Origin: an uncultured bacterium
GTDB lineage: Bacteria > Pseudomonadota > Alphaproteobacteria > Sphingomonadales > Sphingomonadaceae
Length of the DNA: 39,518 nt
NCBI GenBank assembly: GCA_903884945.1
Contig: CAISGR010000315.1
Span: forward strand, 1 to 39,518
Direction of reading: 5' to 3'
The position numbers and the translations under genes are program-made. The notes beneath the pieces were generated by a model, which made no database searches, was not told the origin of the DNA, and saw only the letters and a program-made list of their open reading frames with translations. Positions 15,708-24,349 of the stretch are shown here, piece after piece. Within the stretch, counting starts at the first letter, position 1, and every line of letters begins with the position of its first letter.

Positions 15708-16397
15708 TCAGTCGTCGCCGGTCGGCTTGGGCAGCAGCAGCGCGAGCAGGATCGAGCGGCACTCCCCGTCGATCTCGCCATCGATCAGGTCGGGGCGAAA
15801 GCGGCGCTGGAAGGCGACGACGGCGGCGAGCTTGTCTGACACGTCATAGCCGAACCGCTCCAGCGCGATCAGGAACCCGGCATCGCTCCACATCGGGTCC
15901 ATGAGGTTGCGCGTCGGCCGCGGCAAGGCCAGCCGCAGCTTGGCCAGGCGGTTCCAGGGGAACAGCTCGCCCGGATCCTGCTTGCGCAGCGGCGCGATAT
16001 CGGAATGGCCGACGACATTGCCGCGCGTGATGCTGTACCGCTCCTTGATGGTCGCGACCAGCGGCAGCAGCGCGTCGATCTGCTCCTCCGGGAAGGGCCG
16101 ATAGCCCAGTTCATGGCCCGGATTGACGATCTCGATGCCGATGCTCGCGCTGTTGACGTCCTCGATCCCGCGCCAGCGCGACTTGCCGGCATGCCAGGCG
16201 CGCTTGTCCTCCGCGACCATGCGCAGCACCGTGCCGTCCTCGGCGACCAGATAATGCGCCGAGACCTTCGCCGCGGGATCGCGCAGCCGGTCGATCGCCG
16301 ACTGTGCATCCTGCATGCCGGTATAGTGCAGGACGATCATCGAGATCCCCAGCGTGCGCTCGTCGAAATTGGGTGACGGCGTCTCGATGATGGTCAT
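15708..16397 (-). CDS. N-acetylmuramoyl-L-alanine amidase, AmpD-like
   Basis: The 229-aa enzyme has the Amidase_2 zinc site: H24 in VLHYTGM, H131 in VVGHSDIAP and D141 in KQDPGELFPW. A C-terminal three-helix segment (DAGFLIALERFGYDVSDKLA to FQRRFRPD) looks like a peptidoglycan-binding domain. It cleaves the MurNAc-L-Ala bond, in cell-wall turnover or recycling. No signal peptide is visible, which suggests the cytoplasmic AmpD role on anhydro-muropeptides. Its ATG overlaps the stop of the EamA transporter gene by 4 bp (ATGA), so the two are co-translated. Confidence 0.92.
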   Translation of the reverse strand: MTIIETPSPNFDERTLGISMIVLHYTGMQDAQSAIDRLRDPAAKVSAHYLVAEDGTVLRMVAEDKRAWHAGKSRWRGIEDVNSASIGIEIVNPGHELGYRPFPEEQIDALLPLVATIKERYSITRGNVVGHSDIAPLRKQDPGELFPWNRLAKLRLALPRPTRNLMDPMWSDAGFLIALERFGYDVSDKLAAVVAFQRRFRPDLIDGEIDGECRSILLALLLPKPTGDD

Positions 16398-17299
16398 GGC
16401 GTGTCCCCTGCGCGCGCGGTGCGGATAGTCACGATCGCGACACCCAGCATCGCGATAGCACCGCCGGCCAGCATAAGCATCGTTGGCGGCGTTGCGAAAT
16501 ACCAACTGGTCGCGATGACCGCGATCACCGGCGAGGCAAGCGTCAGCGGCATGACGATGCTCACCGGATGGCGCTGGAGCAGCCAGGACATCGCCCCCTG
16601 CCCCGCCACCGTCGATCCGATCGCCGAAAAGGCGATCCAGCCCAGCGTGCCCGGTCCCAGCTGCGGGATCGCCCGGATCGCCGCCGGCTCCGCGACCAGC
16701 GCGATCGCGCCGAGGACGATGCTCCCCCAGAAACCGACCCAGGCATAGATGGTGAGCACGGGCACGCCGATCAGCCGGCGCTGGATCAACGAGCAGACCG
16801 CCCAGATGAAGCTCGCCAGCGCCGTCAGCGCCAGGCCCGGCAGTTCGCTGGCCAGCCCGGGATCGAACAGGAGCAGCGCGACGCCGGCAATCGACAGCGC
16901 GATGCCGATGATTCGCGGCAGCCGGATCCGCTCATGAAAGAAGAGGACGGCGAGCAGCAGCGAAAAGGGTACGCCGAGCTGGCCGGCGATCGCCAGCGCG
17001 CCGATATTGTGCGTCACCGCCAGCGAGAGATTGGTCGCGACGTAGAAGGCGCCACCCGAGAGGATGCCGAGCGCGCTCAGCGCCGCCATCCGGCCGCGCA
17101 CGATCCGGAGCGAGCCAAGGCACACCAGCAGGACGAGCGCCTGGCGGAGAAAGCCCGCGGTCATCGGCGCGATCGCGGTCACCGCCATCTTCACCGCGAT
17201 GATGTTGACGCCCCATAGCAGGTTCATCGCCACCGCGACGATCATGTCGCGCGCGCCGAACCCCGGGGTCTGCCCGCCAGTGTCGTTCGTCGGCGCCAT
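16394..17299 (-). CDS. EamA/DMT-superfamily transporter
   Basis: The 301-aa protein has about ten hydrophobic segments in two repeated halves, the EamA layout of drug/metabolite exporters. Typical features are AMNLLWGVNIIAVK at the first span, LLLAVLFFHERIRLPRIIGI at the end of repeat one and the VIAVIATSWYFATPP region in repeat two. The substrate cannot be read from the sequence. It overlaps the AmpD-like amidase gene by 4 bp, which might mean export or import of a wall-related or unrelated metabolite. Confidence 0.9.
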   Translation of the reverse strand: MAPTNDTGGQTPGFGARDMIVAVAMNLLWGVNIIAVKMAVTAIAPMTAGFLRQALVLLVCLGSLRIVRGRMAALSALGILSGGAFYVATNLSLAVTHNIGALAIAGQLGVPFSLLLAVLFFHERIRLPRIIGIALSIAGVALLLFDPGLASELPGLALTALASFIWAVCSLIQRRLIGVPVLTIYAWVGFWGSIVLGAIALVAEPAAIRAIPQLGPGTLGWIAFSAIGSTVAGQGAMSWLLQRHPVSIVMPLTLASPVIAVIATSWYFATPPTMLMLAGGAIAMLGVAIVTIRTARAGDTP

Positions 17300-17341
17300 G
17301 CGTGCCGCTTGCGATGCCGTTCCCGGAAAGTAAACCGCCGA

Positions 17342-18196
17342 TCAGCCGGCGACGGCGCTCATGTCGGGCATCGCCCCGCTCGTCTCGTACAGGCCGCGGT
17401 AGCGCTGGCTCGGCCGAAAGGCCTCGGTCTGGCCGATGACCGTCTCTCCGGCGCCGAGGACGAGCAGCGCCCCCGGCCGCGCCACTTCGGCAAGCCGCTC
17501 GAACACGCGGCGGCGCAGGACGGGCGACAGGTACAGCAGCACGTTGCGGCACAGGATGATGTCGAACCGCCCGATCGGGAGGGGATCCGCGACGAGGTTG
17601 AGCTTGCGGAACGAGATCTGGCGGACCAGCTCGGGCTTCGCGACCCAGTCGCCGCCCACCGTGTCGAACCATTGCATCATCCGCCGGATCGGCAGGCCGC
17701 GCTGGATCTCGAACTGCGAATAGCGCCCCGCCCGCGCGCGGCCGAGCGCCGCCTCGGACACGTCGGTGGCGACGATCTCCGGCGCGAGCGCACCGGATTC
17801 GGCGTCGCGTTCCGAAAACAGCATCGCCAGCGACAGCGGCTCCTGCCCGATCGAGCAGCCGGCCGACCAGATTCGCACGCGCCGGGTCAACCCCTCGGCG
17901 CGCATTGCATCGGCGGCGTCGGCGATCATCTCGAGCACCGCGGCATCGCGGAAGAACGAGCTCTCCTGGTTGAGCAGCGCGTCGACGACCTGGTCGGCGA
18001 CCGCCGGGTTGCGCAGCACTTCCCCCACCAGGTCCTCGAGCGTCTCGAGCCCGCGTTCGCGGATCAGCGGCTTCAGCGCCGTTTCGATGCGCCATTCGCG
18101 ATTGGCCGCGATCTGCTGGCCGGTCCGCGATTCGAGCAGCGCCGCGAGGACGTTCAGCGATCCGCTCGGGCGCGACATCGGTGCGGGACTCAACAT
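17342..18196 (-). CDS. cheR: Chemotaxis protein methyltransferase CheR
   Basis: CheR methylates glutamates of chemoreceptors with S-adenosylmethionine. The 284-aa protein has the N-terminal all-helical domain (SLNVLAALLESRTGQQIAAN), the ALLNQESSFFRDA segment and the SAM-binding IWSAGCSIGQEPLSLAM. It also has EIVATDVSEAALGRARAGRY and FDIILCRNVLLYL. The start ATG at 18196 overlaps the cheB stop by 7 bp; a second in-frame ATG is at 18178. It is the last gene of the che cluster. No receptor gene is in the window. Confidence 0.94.
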   Translation of the reverse strand: MLSPAPMSRPSGSLNVLAALLESRTGQQIAANREWRIETALKPLIRERGLETLEDLVGEVLRNPAVADQVVDALLNQESSFFRDAAVLEMIADAADAMRAEGLTRRVRIWSAGCSIGQEPLSLAMLFSERDAESGALAPEIVATDVSEAALGRARAGRYSQFEIQRGLPIRRMMQWFDTVGGDWVAKPELVRQISFRKLNLVADPLPIGRFDIILCRNVLLYLSPVLRRRVFERLAEVARPGALLVLGAGETVIGQTEAFRPSQRYRGLYETSGAMPDMSAVAG

Positions 18197-19266
18197 CCCG
18201 GACGCCTCCGCGCGGCCACCAGCTTGCCGATCTCCGTCGGCGGCATGATCGCGCAGGCCGTGCCGTTGGTCGCGATCGCTCCGGGCATGCCCCACACGAC
18301 CGAGCTCGCCTGGTCCTGCACCACGACGCTGCCGCCGCGATCGATGATGCGCTGCGCGCCCTCGCTGCCGTCGCGCCCCATGCCGCTCAGCACGATGCCC
18401 AGCGCGCGGGCGCCGAACACCTCCGCCAGGCTGTCGAACATCGGATCGACCGAAGGCATGCACCCGCTCTTCGCCGGCTCGGTCGACAACCGGATCGCGG
18501 CGCCGTCGCTGGTGCTAACCACGCGGATATGCGCCGTGCCGGGGGCGACGATCACGCGTCCCGGGCGAATCCGCATCGAATCGGTCGCGACCTCGCACGG
18601 CCGGCCGGCGAGCACCGCTACCTGCGCGGCGAAATAGGGCATGAAGCTGTCGGGCAGGTGTTGGGTGATCAGGATCGGCAAGGGAAAACTCGCTGGAATC
18701 TCGCGCAGCAACTGGCTGAGCGCATGAATGCCGCCGGTAGAGGCACCGATCGCGACGATATCGAATCCGCCGGCGGCACGATCCGTGGAAATCGGCCGGG
18801 CGGAGGGAGTGGTCGCAGGCGGCACCGTCTCGAACAGGCGCGACAATTTCTCGTCGAGCAGCGCCGAGAAGCGCCCCGCAAAGTCGCCGATATCCGGCTT
18901 GACCAGCGTATCCGCCGCACCGAGCGACAGGGCCTCGATCGTCGCCGCCGCGCCGTCGCTGCAGGCGGAGGATACCACCAGCACCTTGGCGCCCTCGCCC
19001 GCCGCGATCAGGTCGGGCAGGGCGGTCAGCCCGTCCACGCCCGGCATTTCGATGTCGAGCAGGATGCCGTCGACATGCTGGGTGGCGAGAAAGGCCAGCG
19101 CCGCCTTCGCATGCGGCACCGCGCCGGCCACGACGAACCGGCCGGTGCCGTCGATCGCCCGCGCGATCACGGCGCGCGCGACGACTGAATCGTCCACGAT
19201 CAGGATGCGCGGCCGGTCGCGGCTCCCGGCGAGCCTGCCGCTGATCTTGGTTGAGCCACGCAACAC
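18190..19266 (-). CDS. cheB: Protein-glutamate methylesterase CheB
   Basis: CheB removes methyl groups from chemoreceptors for adaptation. The 358-aa protein has a receiver domain (DD at 25-26, phospho-acceptor D71 in GILLDIEMPG, K123 in LVKPD). A linker leads to the esterase domain with S176 (IGASTGG), H203 (ITQHLPD) and D299 (SGMGRDGSEG). The start is a GTG at 19266, preceded by GAAAGA 8 nt upstream and 14 bp after the cheY stop. It overlaps cheR by 7 bp. Confidence 0.94.
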   Translation of the reverse strand: MLRGSTKISGRLAGSRDRPRILIVDDSVVARAVIARAIDGTGRFVVAGAVPHAKAALAFLATQHVDGILLDIEMPGVDGLTALPDLIAAGEGAKVLVVSSACSDGAAATIEALSLGAADTLVKPDIGDFAGRFSALLDEKLSRLFETVPPATTPSARPISTDRAAGGFDIVAIGASTGGIHALSQLLREIPASFPLPILITQHLPDSFMPYFAAQVAVLAGRPCEVATDSMRIRPGRVIVAPGTAHIRVVSTSDGAAIRLSTEPAKSGCMPSVDPMFDSLAEVFGARALGIVLSGMGRDGSEGAQRIIDRGGSVVVQDQASSVVWGMPGAIATNGTACAIMPPTEIGKLVAARRRPGC

Positions 19267-19280
19267 TTGAACCGGGTCTT

Positions 19281-19646
19281 TCAGGCCATGCCGACGATCT
19301 GGAGTTTGCTTTCGAGCGTCTCGCGGTCGAACGGCTTCATGACATATTCGTCGGCGCCCGCCTCGATCGCGGCGCGGATATGCGCCATGCCGTTCTCCGT
19401 GGTGCAGAACACCACCTTGGGCCGCCGGGAAACCGCGCTGTCGCGCAGCGCCCGGAGGAAATCCATCCCGCTCATCACCGGCATGTTCCAGTCGAGCAGG
19501 ACGACGTCCGGCGCGGAGGCAAGGCAGCTGTCGAGCGCCTCGCGCCCGTCACCGGCCTCGGAGACCTGGAAGTTCAGCGTCTCCAGGATGTGCCGGGCCA
19601 CCTTCCGGATCACCTTCGAATCGTCCACCACCAGACACGTCTTCAT
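19281..19646 (-). CDS. cheY: Single-domain response regulator CheY
   Basis: This 121-aa stand-alone receiver domain has VVDDSKVIRKVAR at the N terminus, phospho-acceptor D52 (VVLLDWNMPVMSG), T82 (FCTTENG) and K104 (YVMKPFD). It is the likely diffusible output or phosphate sink of the adjacent CheA. It lies 14 bp before cheB and 75 bp after cheW. Confidence 0.95.
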   Translation of the reverse strand: MKTCLVVDDSKVIRKVARHILETLNFQVSEAGDGREALDSCLASAPDVVLLDWNMPVMSGMDFLRALRDSAVSRRPKVVFCTTENGMAHIRAAIEAGADEYVMKPFDRETLESKLQIVGMA

Positions 19647-19721
19647 CGGTTCGCACCCTGTTCCCGCCCGTTGAGCGGCCCTGTCTGCCGGAAAACCATG
19701 AGCGTCGCGTTAACTGGCACC

Positions 19722-20159
19722 TCAGGCCGCGATCGCGGCAAGGCCGGGCACGAGCGCCCGCAAGTCGATCGCCAGGATCGGCTCGCCCTCGCGTTCGACG
19801 ATGCCGCACCCCGTCGCGCGCCAGCCCGGATCGAGCACGATCCCCGGGGACAGCGGCGCCAGGTCGAACGGCGCCACATCCTCGAGCGAATCTACCATGA
19901 TCGCATAATGATGGCCCTCCACCTGGGTGATCACCGCGCGCGTCGCGGCGATCTCCGCGGGCGGCAGCCCCAGCGCCGCATGCGTGTCGATCACCGTCAC
20001 GACGCGCGACCGCAGCGCGGCGAGGCCGAGCACCTGCCGGTCGGCGCCCGGCACCGGCACCACCGCGCCGATATCCACGACCGATTCGACCTGCCCGGAT
20101 TCGATCGCGACCGCGCGGCCGGCGATATGGGCGATCAGGAACAATGGCGCTTGCGGCAT
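19722..20159 (-). CDS. cheW: Chemotaxis coupling protein CheW
   Basis: This 145-aa CheW-fold protein couples receptors to CheA. It has the expected pattern FLIAHIAGRAVAIESGQVES, GAVVPVPGADRQVLGLAALR, SRVVTVIDTHAALGLP and HHYAIMVDSLEDV. Its ATG overlaps the cheA stop by 1 bp (TAATG), so translation is coupled. Confidence 0.92.
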   Translation of the reverse strand: MPQAPLFLIAHIAGRAVAIESGQVESVVDIGAVVPVPGADRQVLGLAALRSRVVTVIDTHAALGLPPAEIAATRAVITQVEGHHYAIMVDSLEDVAPFDLAPLSPGIVLDPGWRATGCGIVEREGEPILAIDLRALVPGLAAIAA

Positions 20160-22462
20160 TACCGGCCTCCCGCCGTGCGGGCGAGCGCGGCGAGCAGCCC
20201 GTCCCGGTCGTAGCGATAGATGCTCCCGCCAGCCTCGCCACCGCCGCGCTCGCGGCGCAGCCGGACGACCGGCACATGGCCGTGCGCCGGCGGCGCTCCT
20301 TCGTCCATCGTCAGCACCACGGCAGCCGTCTCGCCGGCCTTCAGCCGGGTCGCGACGCGATATCCGGCCCCTTCGAGCACCGGCTTCAGGAATGTCTTCA
20401 TCCACGCCGTCTCGGCACCGTTGATCAGGCACAGCGGCGGCGCCTCCCCGCCGATCTCGGCGCCGTGCGTCGCGAACAGCCAGTGCAGGTCGAGCACCTC
20501 GACCTGCTCGCCGTCGATCGAGACGACCCCGGCCACCGGCCCCGCCTCGCGGGGCGGCACCATGGTTTCGGGCAGGGTCACGATGTCGAGCGCCTCGGCG
20601 ATCGCGTAGCCGATCTCGGCCTCGCCGTCGCGCAGCCGCAGGACGGAGAGCGCGTGCCGTCCCTCCCACGGGCCCTGCACCGCGAGCGGGATGATCCGCC
20701 CGTCGACCGACAGCCGCAACCGCCCGCCGGACAGGCGGATCGCATCGGCCGCCACCGGTTCGATCCGGTCGATGATCGACAGCGGCACGAGCCGCCGCGC
20801 CCCGTCCAGGTCGTCGAACAGCAGCGCGGAGACTTCGGGCGCCGCCGCTTCCTCCGGCGCTTCGTCGAGGATGATCTCGCGCCCGAACTGCAGCCCTGCG
20901 ACCGTCGCGACGCCGGCGCAATCGAGCAGCAGCATCGGCAGGCCGCTGTCGGGCAATGTCTGCCCAGCATAGACCCCCGTCGCCATCACCGCGGGCGCCG
21001 CCGGCTTGATCACCAGTTCCTCATGGTCGAGCACTGAGTCCACCGCCAGCGCGAAGCTGCCGCCCGGCACGCTGAGGATCACGAGCATCGCCGCCGTCCG
21101 GCCGCGCTCGTGCACCCCGAGCAGTGCGCCGAGGTCGACCAGCGGCATGCGCCGGTCGCGCACCGTCGCGGCGGGCGTGTCGCCGAGCATGTCGACCCGG
21201 ATCGCGTCGCCGCCGACCCGCACGATCTCCTCGATCGCCTGGCGCGAGATGGCGAAGCGCTGGTCGCCCACGCCCACCCCGATCGTCGCGATGATCGACA
21301 GCGTCAGCGGCACATGGATGGCCAGGCGCAGGCCCTTGCCCGGCGCGTTGGAGAGCTCGATCCGCCCGCCGATCTGCTCCACATTGGCGCGCACCACGTC
21401 CATGCCGACGCCGCGGCCGGAAATCGCGCTCACGGTGTCCTTGGTCGACAGCCCCGGCTCGAAGACCAGGTCGAGCTTGCCCTTCTCGCTCAGCGCGCGG
21501 AGGTCCTTGTCGCTGCGCCGGCCGCTTCCGGCGACCTTGGCGATCAGCCGCTCGGTATCGATCCCGCGCCCGTCATCGGCGATCTCGATGATGATCTGGT
21601 TACCGGACTGGCGCGCGGCGACGGTCAGCCGTCCGTTTTCGCGCTTGCCCAGCGCGCGCCGTTCGGCCGGCGCCTCGATGCCATGGTCGATCGCGTTGCG
21701 CACGATATGGACGAGCGGGTCGCGCATCATCTCGATCATCTCGCGATCGAGTTCCACGTCGCTGCCGTCGATATGCAGCGTCACTGACTTGCCCAGCTCC
21801 GCGGCGGTGTCGCGCACCATCCGCGGCAGCGCCGAGAACAGCGCATCGATCTTCTGCATGCGCGTGCGCGTCACCGTGTCGCGCATTTCGGCGACCGTCA
21901 GCGACAGCCGCTCGAGCGCCGCCTCGACGGTCGGGTCGGCGCCGTCGTCGCGCAGCCGGCGCGCGAGTTCGTTGCGCGCGAGCACCATGTCGGACATGCC
22001 GCTCATCATCCGGTCGAGCAGGTCGACGTTGAGCCGCACGCTGCGCGTCGGGCTGCGCAGCGCGATGGTGGCCGGTGCCTGGGCGGTGACCGCGGCGCCC
22101 TCTTCCAGCGCGGCGATCAGCAGGTCCTCGCCCGAATCGTCGAGCGGCGCGCCCGCATCGATCGCCTCGACGATCTCGCCGATCCGGTCGACGATCGCGA
22201 GCACCGCATTCACCAGCCGCGTGTCGGGAATCCGCTCGCCCGAACGGACGGCCGCCAACACGTCCTCGGCGGCATGGCTGAGCCGGGCGAGCCGCGGCAG
22301 ATCGAGAAAGCCGCAGCTACCCTTCACCGTATGGACGAAGCGGAAGATCGCATCCAGCCGGTCGCGATCGTCGGGGGATGCTTCCCACGCGACGATCTCG
22401 CCCGAGAGCGCTTCCAGCGTCTCGCGCGTCTCGGCAATGAATTCCTGAAGCAGATCGTCCAT
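20159..22462 (-). CDS. cheA: Chemotaxis histidine kinase CheA with extra C-terminal domains
   Basis: The 767-aa protein starts at ATG 22462 (MDDLLQEFIAETRE). Domains: an Hpt domain with H44 (FRFVHTVKGSCGFL); a short linker with no clear CheY-binding P2 domain; the dimerisation helix pair (VDLLDRMMSGMSDMVLARNE); and the ATPase with its N box (HIVRNAIDHGIE), DDGRGID and GRGVGMDVV. A CheW-like domain runs from about 370 to 510. Then comes a second CheW-like domain (about 525-650) and a final ~100-residue segment (about 660-767) resembling a receiver domain. That segment begins LCLINGAETAWMKTFLKPVLEGAG but has no clear phospho-acceptor aspartate. The first five parts are certain; the last is inference. 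Confidence 0.93.
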   Translation of the reverse strand: MDDLLQEFIAETRETLEALSGEIVAWEASPDDRDRLDAIFRFVHTVKGSCGFLDLPRLARLSHAAEDVLAAVRSGERIPDTRLVNAVLAIVDRIGEIVEAIDAGAPLDDSGEDLLIAALEEGAAVTAQAPATIALRSPTRSVRLNVDLLDRMMSGMSDMVLARNELARRLRDDGADPTVEAALERLSLTVAEMRDTVTRTRMQKIDALFSALPRMVRDTAAELGKSVTLHIDGSDVELDREMIEMMRDPLVHIVRNAIDHGIEAPAERRALGKRENGRLTVAARQSGNQIIIEIADDGRGIDTERLIAKVAGSGRRSDKDLRALSEKGKLDLVFEPGLSTKDTVSAISGRGVGMDVVRANVEQIGGRIELSNAPGKGLRLAIHVPLTLSIIATIGVGVGDQRFAISRQAIEEIVRVGGDAIRVDMLGDTPAATVRDRRMPLVDLGALLGVHERGRTAAMLVILSVPGGSFALAVDSVLDHEELVIKPAAPAVMATGVYAGQTLPDSGLPMLLLDCAGVATVAGLQFGREIILDEAPEEAAAPEVSALLFDDLDGARRLVPLSIIDRIEPVAADAIRLSGGRLRLSVDGRIIPLAVQGPWEGRHALSVLRLRDGEAEIGYAIAEALDIVTLPETMVPPREAGPVAGVVSIDGEQVEVLDLHWLFATHGAEIGGEAPPLCLINGAETAWMKTFLKPVLEGAGYRVATRLKAGETAAVVLTMDEGAPPAHGHVPVVRLRRERGGGEAGGSIYRYDRDGLLAALARTAGGR

Positions 22463-22504
22463 GGGCCCCCGCGCGGATATAGCGCAACCCATGGCGAACA
22501 TTGG

Positions 22505-22520
22505 TTAAGGGGGCGTTTAA
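22505..22520 (-). promoter_or_regulatory. Weak CtrA-like box upstream of cheA
   Basis: On the minus strand the site reads TTAA-N8-TTAACC, 43 bp before the cheA start. The known CtrA consensus is TTAA-N7-TTAAC, so the spacer is one base too long. It is listed because ChpT, part of the CtrA phosphorelay, is encoded next door. Low confidence. Confidence 0.3.
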
Positions 22521-22584
22521 CTGGGGCCGGTTCCGGCGCGATGTGCCGCTTTTCTTCGCCCGCCAGCCCCGTGCGGGCACGCGC

Positions 22585-23229
22585 TCACCCCGCGCGGAAC
22601 GCCGCCCCGAACAGCAGCACCGGCTCTTCGGGCTCCGAGATCCGCACCGTTCCCCCGCCCTCGGCGACCAGCGACTGCACCAGATAGGCCGCTGCCGCGC
22701 GCGGGGTGATCATCGTGTCGCCCTGCTGGCCGAGCAGGGTCGTGCGCAGTTCATTGTCGAGCACGATGCGCGGGCCGTCCGCGCGCACCACGATTTCCAC
22801 CTGTCCATCGACCGCCTCGGCCCCGACATCGAGCTGCCCGCCCCGGATCAGCGCGTCGCCCGCGATCAGGGCGAGGTTGAGCAGCACCTTGATCGCCGAT
22901 TTGGGCAGGGTCGCATCCTCGACCAGCCAGCCGAGATTGACCCGGTGATTCTCGCCGAACAGCCCCTCGATCGCCGCCCGCGCCTCGCGCGAATCGACCG
23001 TCTCGCCGAATCCGCCTGCGGCGCCGAAGGCCAGGCGAAAGAATTTCAGCTTGTTGGCGGAGGCCCGGGCGCTCTCGTTCAGCAGTTCCAGGCAGCGCTG
23101 GCGCATCTCCGGATCATGTTCGTCCGCAAGCAGTTCCAGCCCGTTGTTCAACGCACCCACCGGGCTCAGCAGGTCGTGGCACAGACGCGAACAGAGCAGG
23201 CTGGCAAAATCGACCGGGCTGATGGTCAT
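22585..23229 (-). CDS. chpT: Histidine phosphotransferase ChpT
   Basis: ChpT relays phosphate from CckA to CtrA and CpdR in alphaproteobacteria. The 214-aa protein has the dimerisation helices with the phospho-accepting H18 in SRLCHDLLSPVGALNNGLELL. A degenerate HATPase-like domain follows (KSAIKVLLNLALIAGDAL and the PRAAAAYLVQSLVAEGGGTV segment), as expected for this pseudo-kinase fold. The start at 23229 gives the family's usual N terminus. It lies directly upstream of cheA on the same strand (122-bp gap). Confidence 0.92.
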   Translation of the reverse strand: MTISPVDFASLLCSRLCHDLLSPVGALNNGLELLADEHDPEMRQRCLELLNESARASANKLKFFRLAFGAAGGFGETVDSREARAAIEGLFGENHRVNLGWLVEDATLPKSAIKVLLNLALIAGDALIRGGQLDVGAEAVDGQVEIVVRADGPRIVLDNELRTTLLGQQGDTMITPRAAAAYLVQSLVAEGGGTVRISEPEEPVLLFGAAFRAG

Positions 23230-23359
23230 GGAATGGGTACGCTCCGGACTGAATGTCTGTGGCTCTTCTGGCGCTATGGCGCCGGGTGCGCAAGGGACAC
23301 CGGTTCCGGAAGCTCCCGGGCGCCGCAATACTTGGCCGCGCGGCGCCATTGCCCGCTGC

Positions 23360-24112
23360 CTATCCTTCCGACTCGTCCATGATCGTCGCGACGACGGCCG
23401 CATGCCGTTCAGCCCCGATTTCGCTGCACGCAGTGCGCGCCGCCGCCTCGACCGCGAGCAGGATCTCGCTGGCATAGTCCTCCGCCAGGTCATCGACGAT
23501 CGCGTCGAAATGCCGGTGGCCACCATCGCGCATCCCGAACACGGCGACCAGATACAGGTCGAACGCCTGGTGCAGTGCCTGCCACTGGCCCTGCGCCTCG
23601 AGCCAGGGCCGCGTCGTCGCGGAGGTCGACAGCGTCGAGAAGCGCCGGCCGTCCAGCACCGAGTCGGGCACATGCTGCGCGATATCGCGTGGTGTCAGCG
23701 CGGCACCGAGCACCCGGTCGACATAGCCTTTGATGATCGCGGGCGGCATGCCGAACCACAGCGGATAGACCAGGGTGATCGCCTGCGCCTCGCGCAGCAT
23801 GCCGATCTCGCGCGCGATATCCCCCGCCAGCCGGTTGCCCGGCTGTCCCGGGCGGCGGTCGGCATGCAGCCGCGGGTCGAAATCCAGCGCATAGAGATCG
23901 CGCAGCACCACCTCCTGCCCGCATTCCCGGATCGTCGCGCAATAGCGCTCGGCAATCGCATGGTTGAAGCTGCCCGGGCTGGGATGGCCCAGCACGACGA
24001 CATGGCGCGCAGCGGGCGCGGCGGGTGCGGGATCGTTCCCGCGCAGGTCCGGACTGTTCATATCCGGGCCGAACGAACGGCAGCGCGGATCGGTCCGGCT
24101 TTTAGTGAGCAT
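23360..24112 (-). CDS. Flavodoxin-fold NAD(P)H oxidoreductase
   Basis: The 250-aa protein has the flavodoxin-like fold of NAD(P)H:quinone reductases. The FMN/FAD phosphate loop is VVLGHPSPGSFNHAI, followed by the TLVYPLWFGMPPAIIKGYVDRV segment and LSTSATTRPWLEAQG. It probably reduces quinones or related substrates with two electrons in the cytoplasm. The start at 24112 has GGAAAA 8-9 nt upstream; an ATG at 24061 (MNSPDLRGND) is also possible and lacks a visible ribosome binding site. It reads away from the divergent MEKHLA gene. Confidence 0.88.
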   Translation of the reverse strand: MLTKSRTDPRCRSFGPDMNSPDLRGNDPAPAAPAARHVVVLGHPSPGSFNHAIAERYCATIRECGQEVVLRDLYALDFDPRLHADRRPGQPGNRLAGDIAREIGMLREAQAITLVYPLWFGMPPAIIKGYVDRVLGAALTPRDIAQHVPDSVLDGRRFSTLSTSATTRPWLEAQGQWQALHQAFDLYLVAVFGMRDGGHRHFDAIVDDLAEDYASEILLAVEAAARTACSEIGAERHAAVVATIMDESEG

Positions 24113-24349
24113 GAATCCATTTTCCGCGCGGCCTCCTTGGGGCGCAGTCTACTCGATAAATCGCTGATCGGCGACATCTGCTCGGTCAAAACTGGGTGGT
24201 CCGCGCTATTCATCCCGCACAACCAAGTCGGCGGCGCCAGCGGCTGGCCCCGGTCGCGTGCGATGGGCTGGACCACCAGCATCGCTGCGGAACCGGCTGA
24301 GCCGCGCGCCCCTTTCGTCCGGCGCCCGCTCCGGCGATAAGCAGCCGTC
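24113..24349. other. Divergent intergenic region
   Basis: This 237-bp stretch lies between the oxidoreductase (minus) and the MEKHLA gene (plus) and must carry both promoters. The central part (CTACTCGATAAATCGC) is less GC-rich than its surroundings. I could not assign a promoter. Short frames through it have no protein-like composition. Confidence 0.4.

Noticed and set aside
19711..19716. GTTAAC before cheY as a CtrA site
   Set aside because: Only a single half-site is present, with no second TTAA at the right distance.
19251..22448. Long plus-strand open frames opposite cheA, cheW, cheY and cheB
   Set aside because: High-GC codon use keeps the antisense frames open. The minus-strand proteins contain every expected catalytic motif, the plus-strand ones none.
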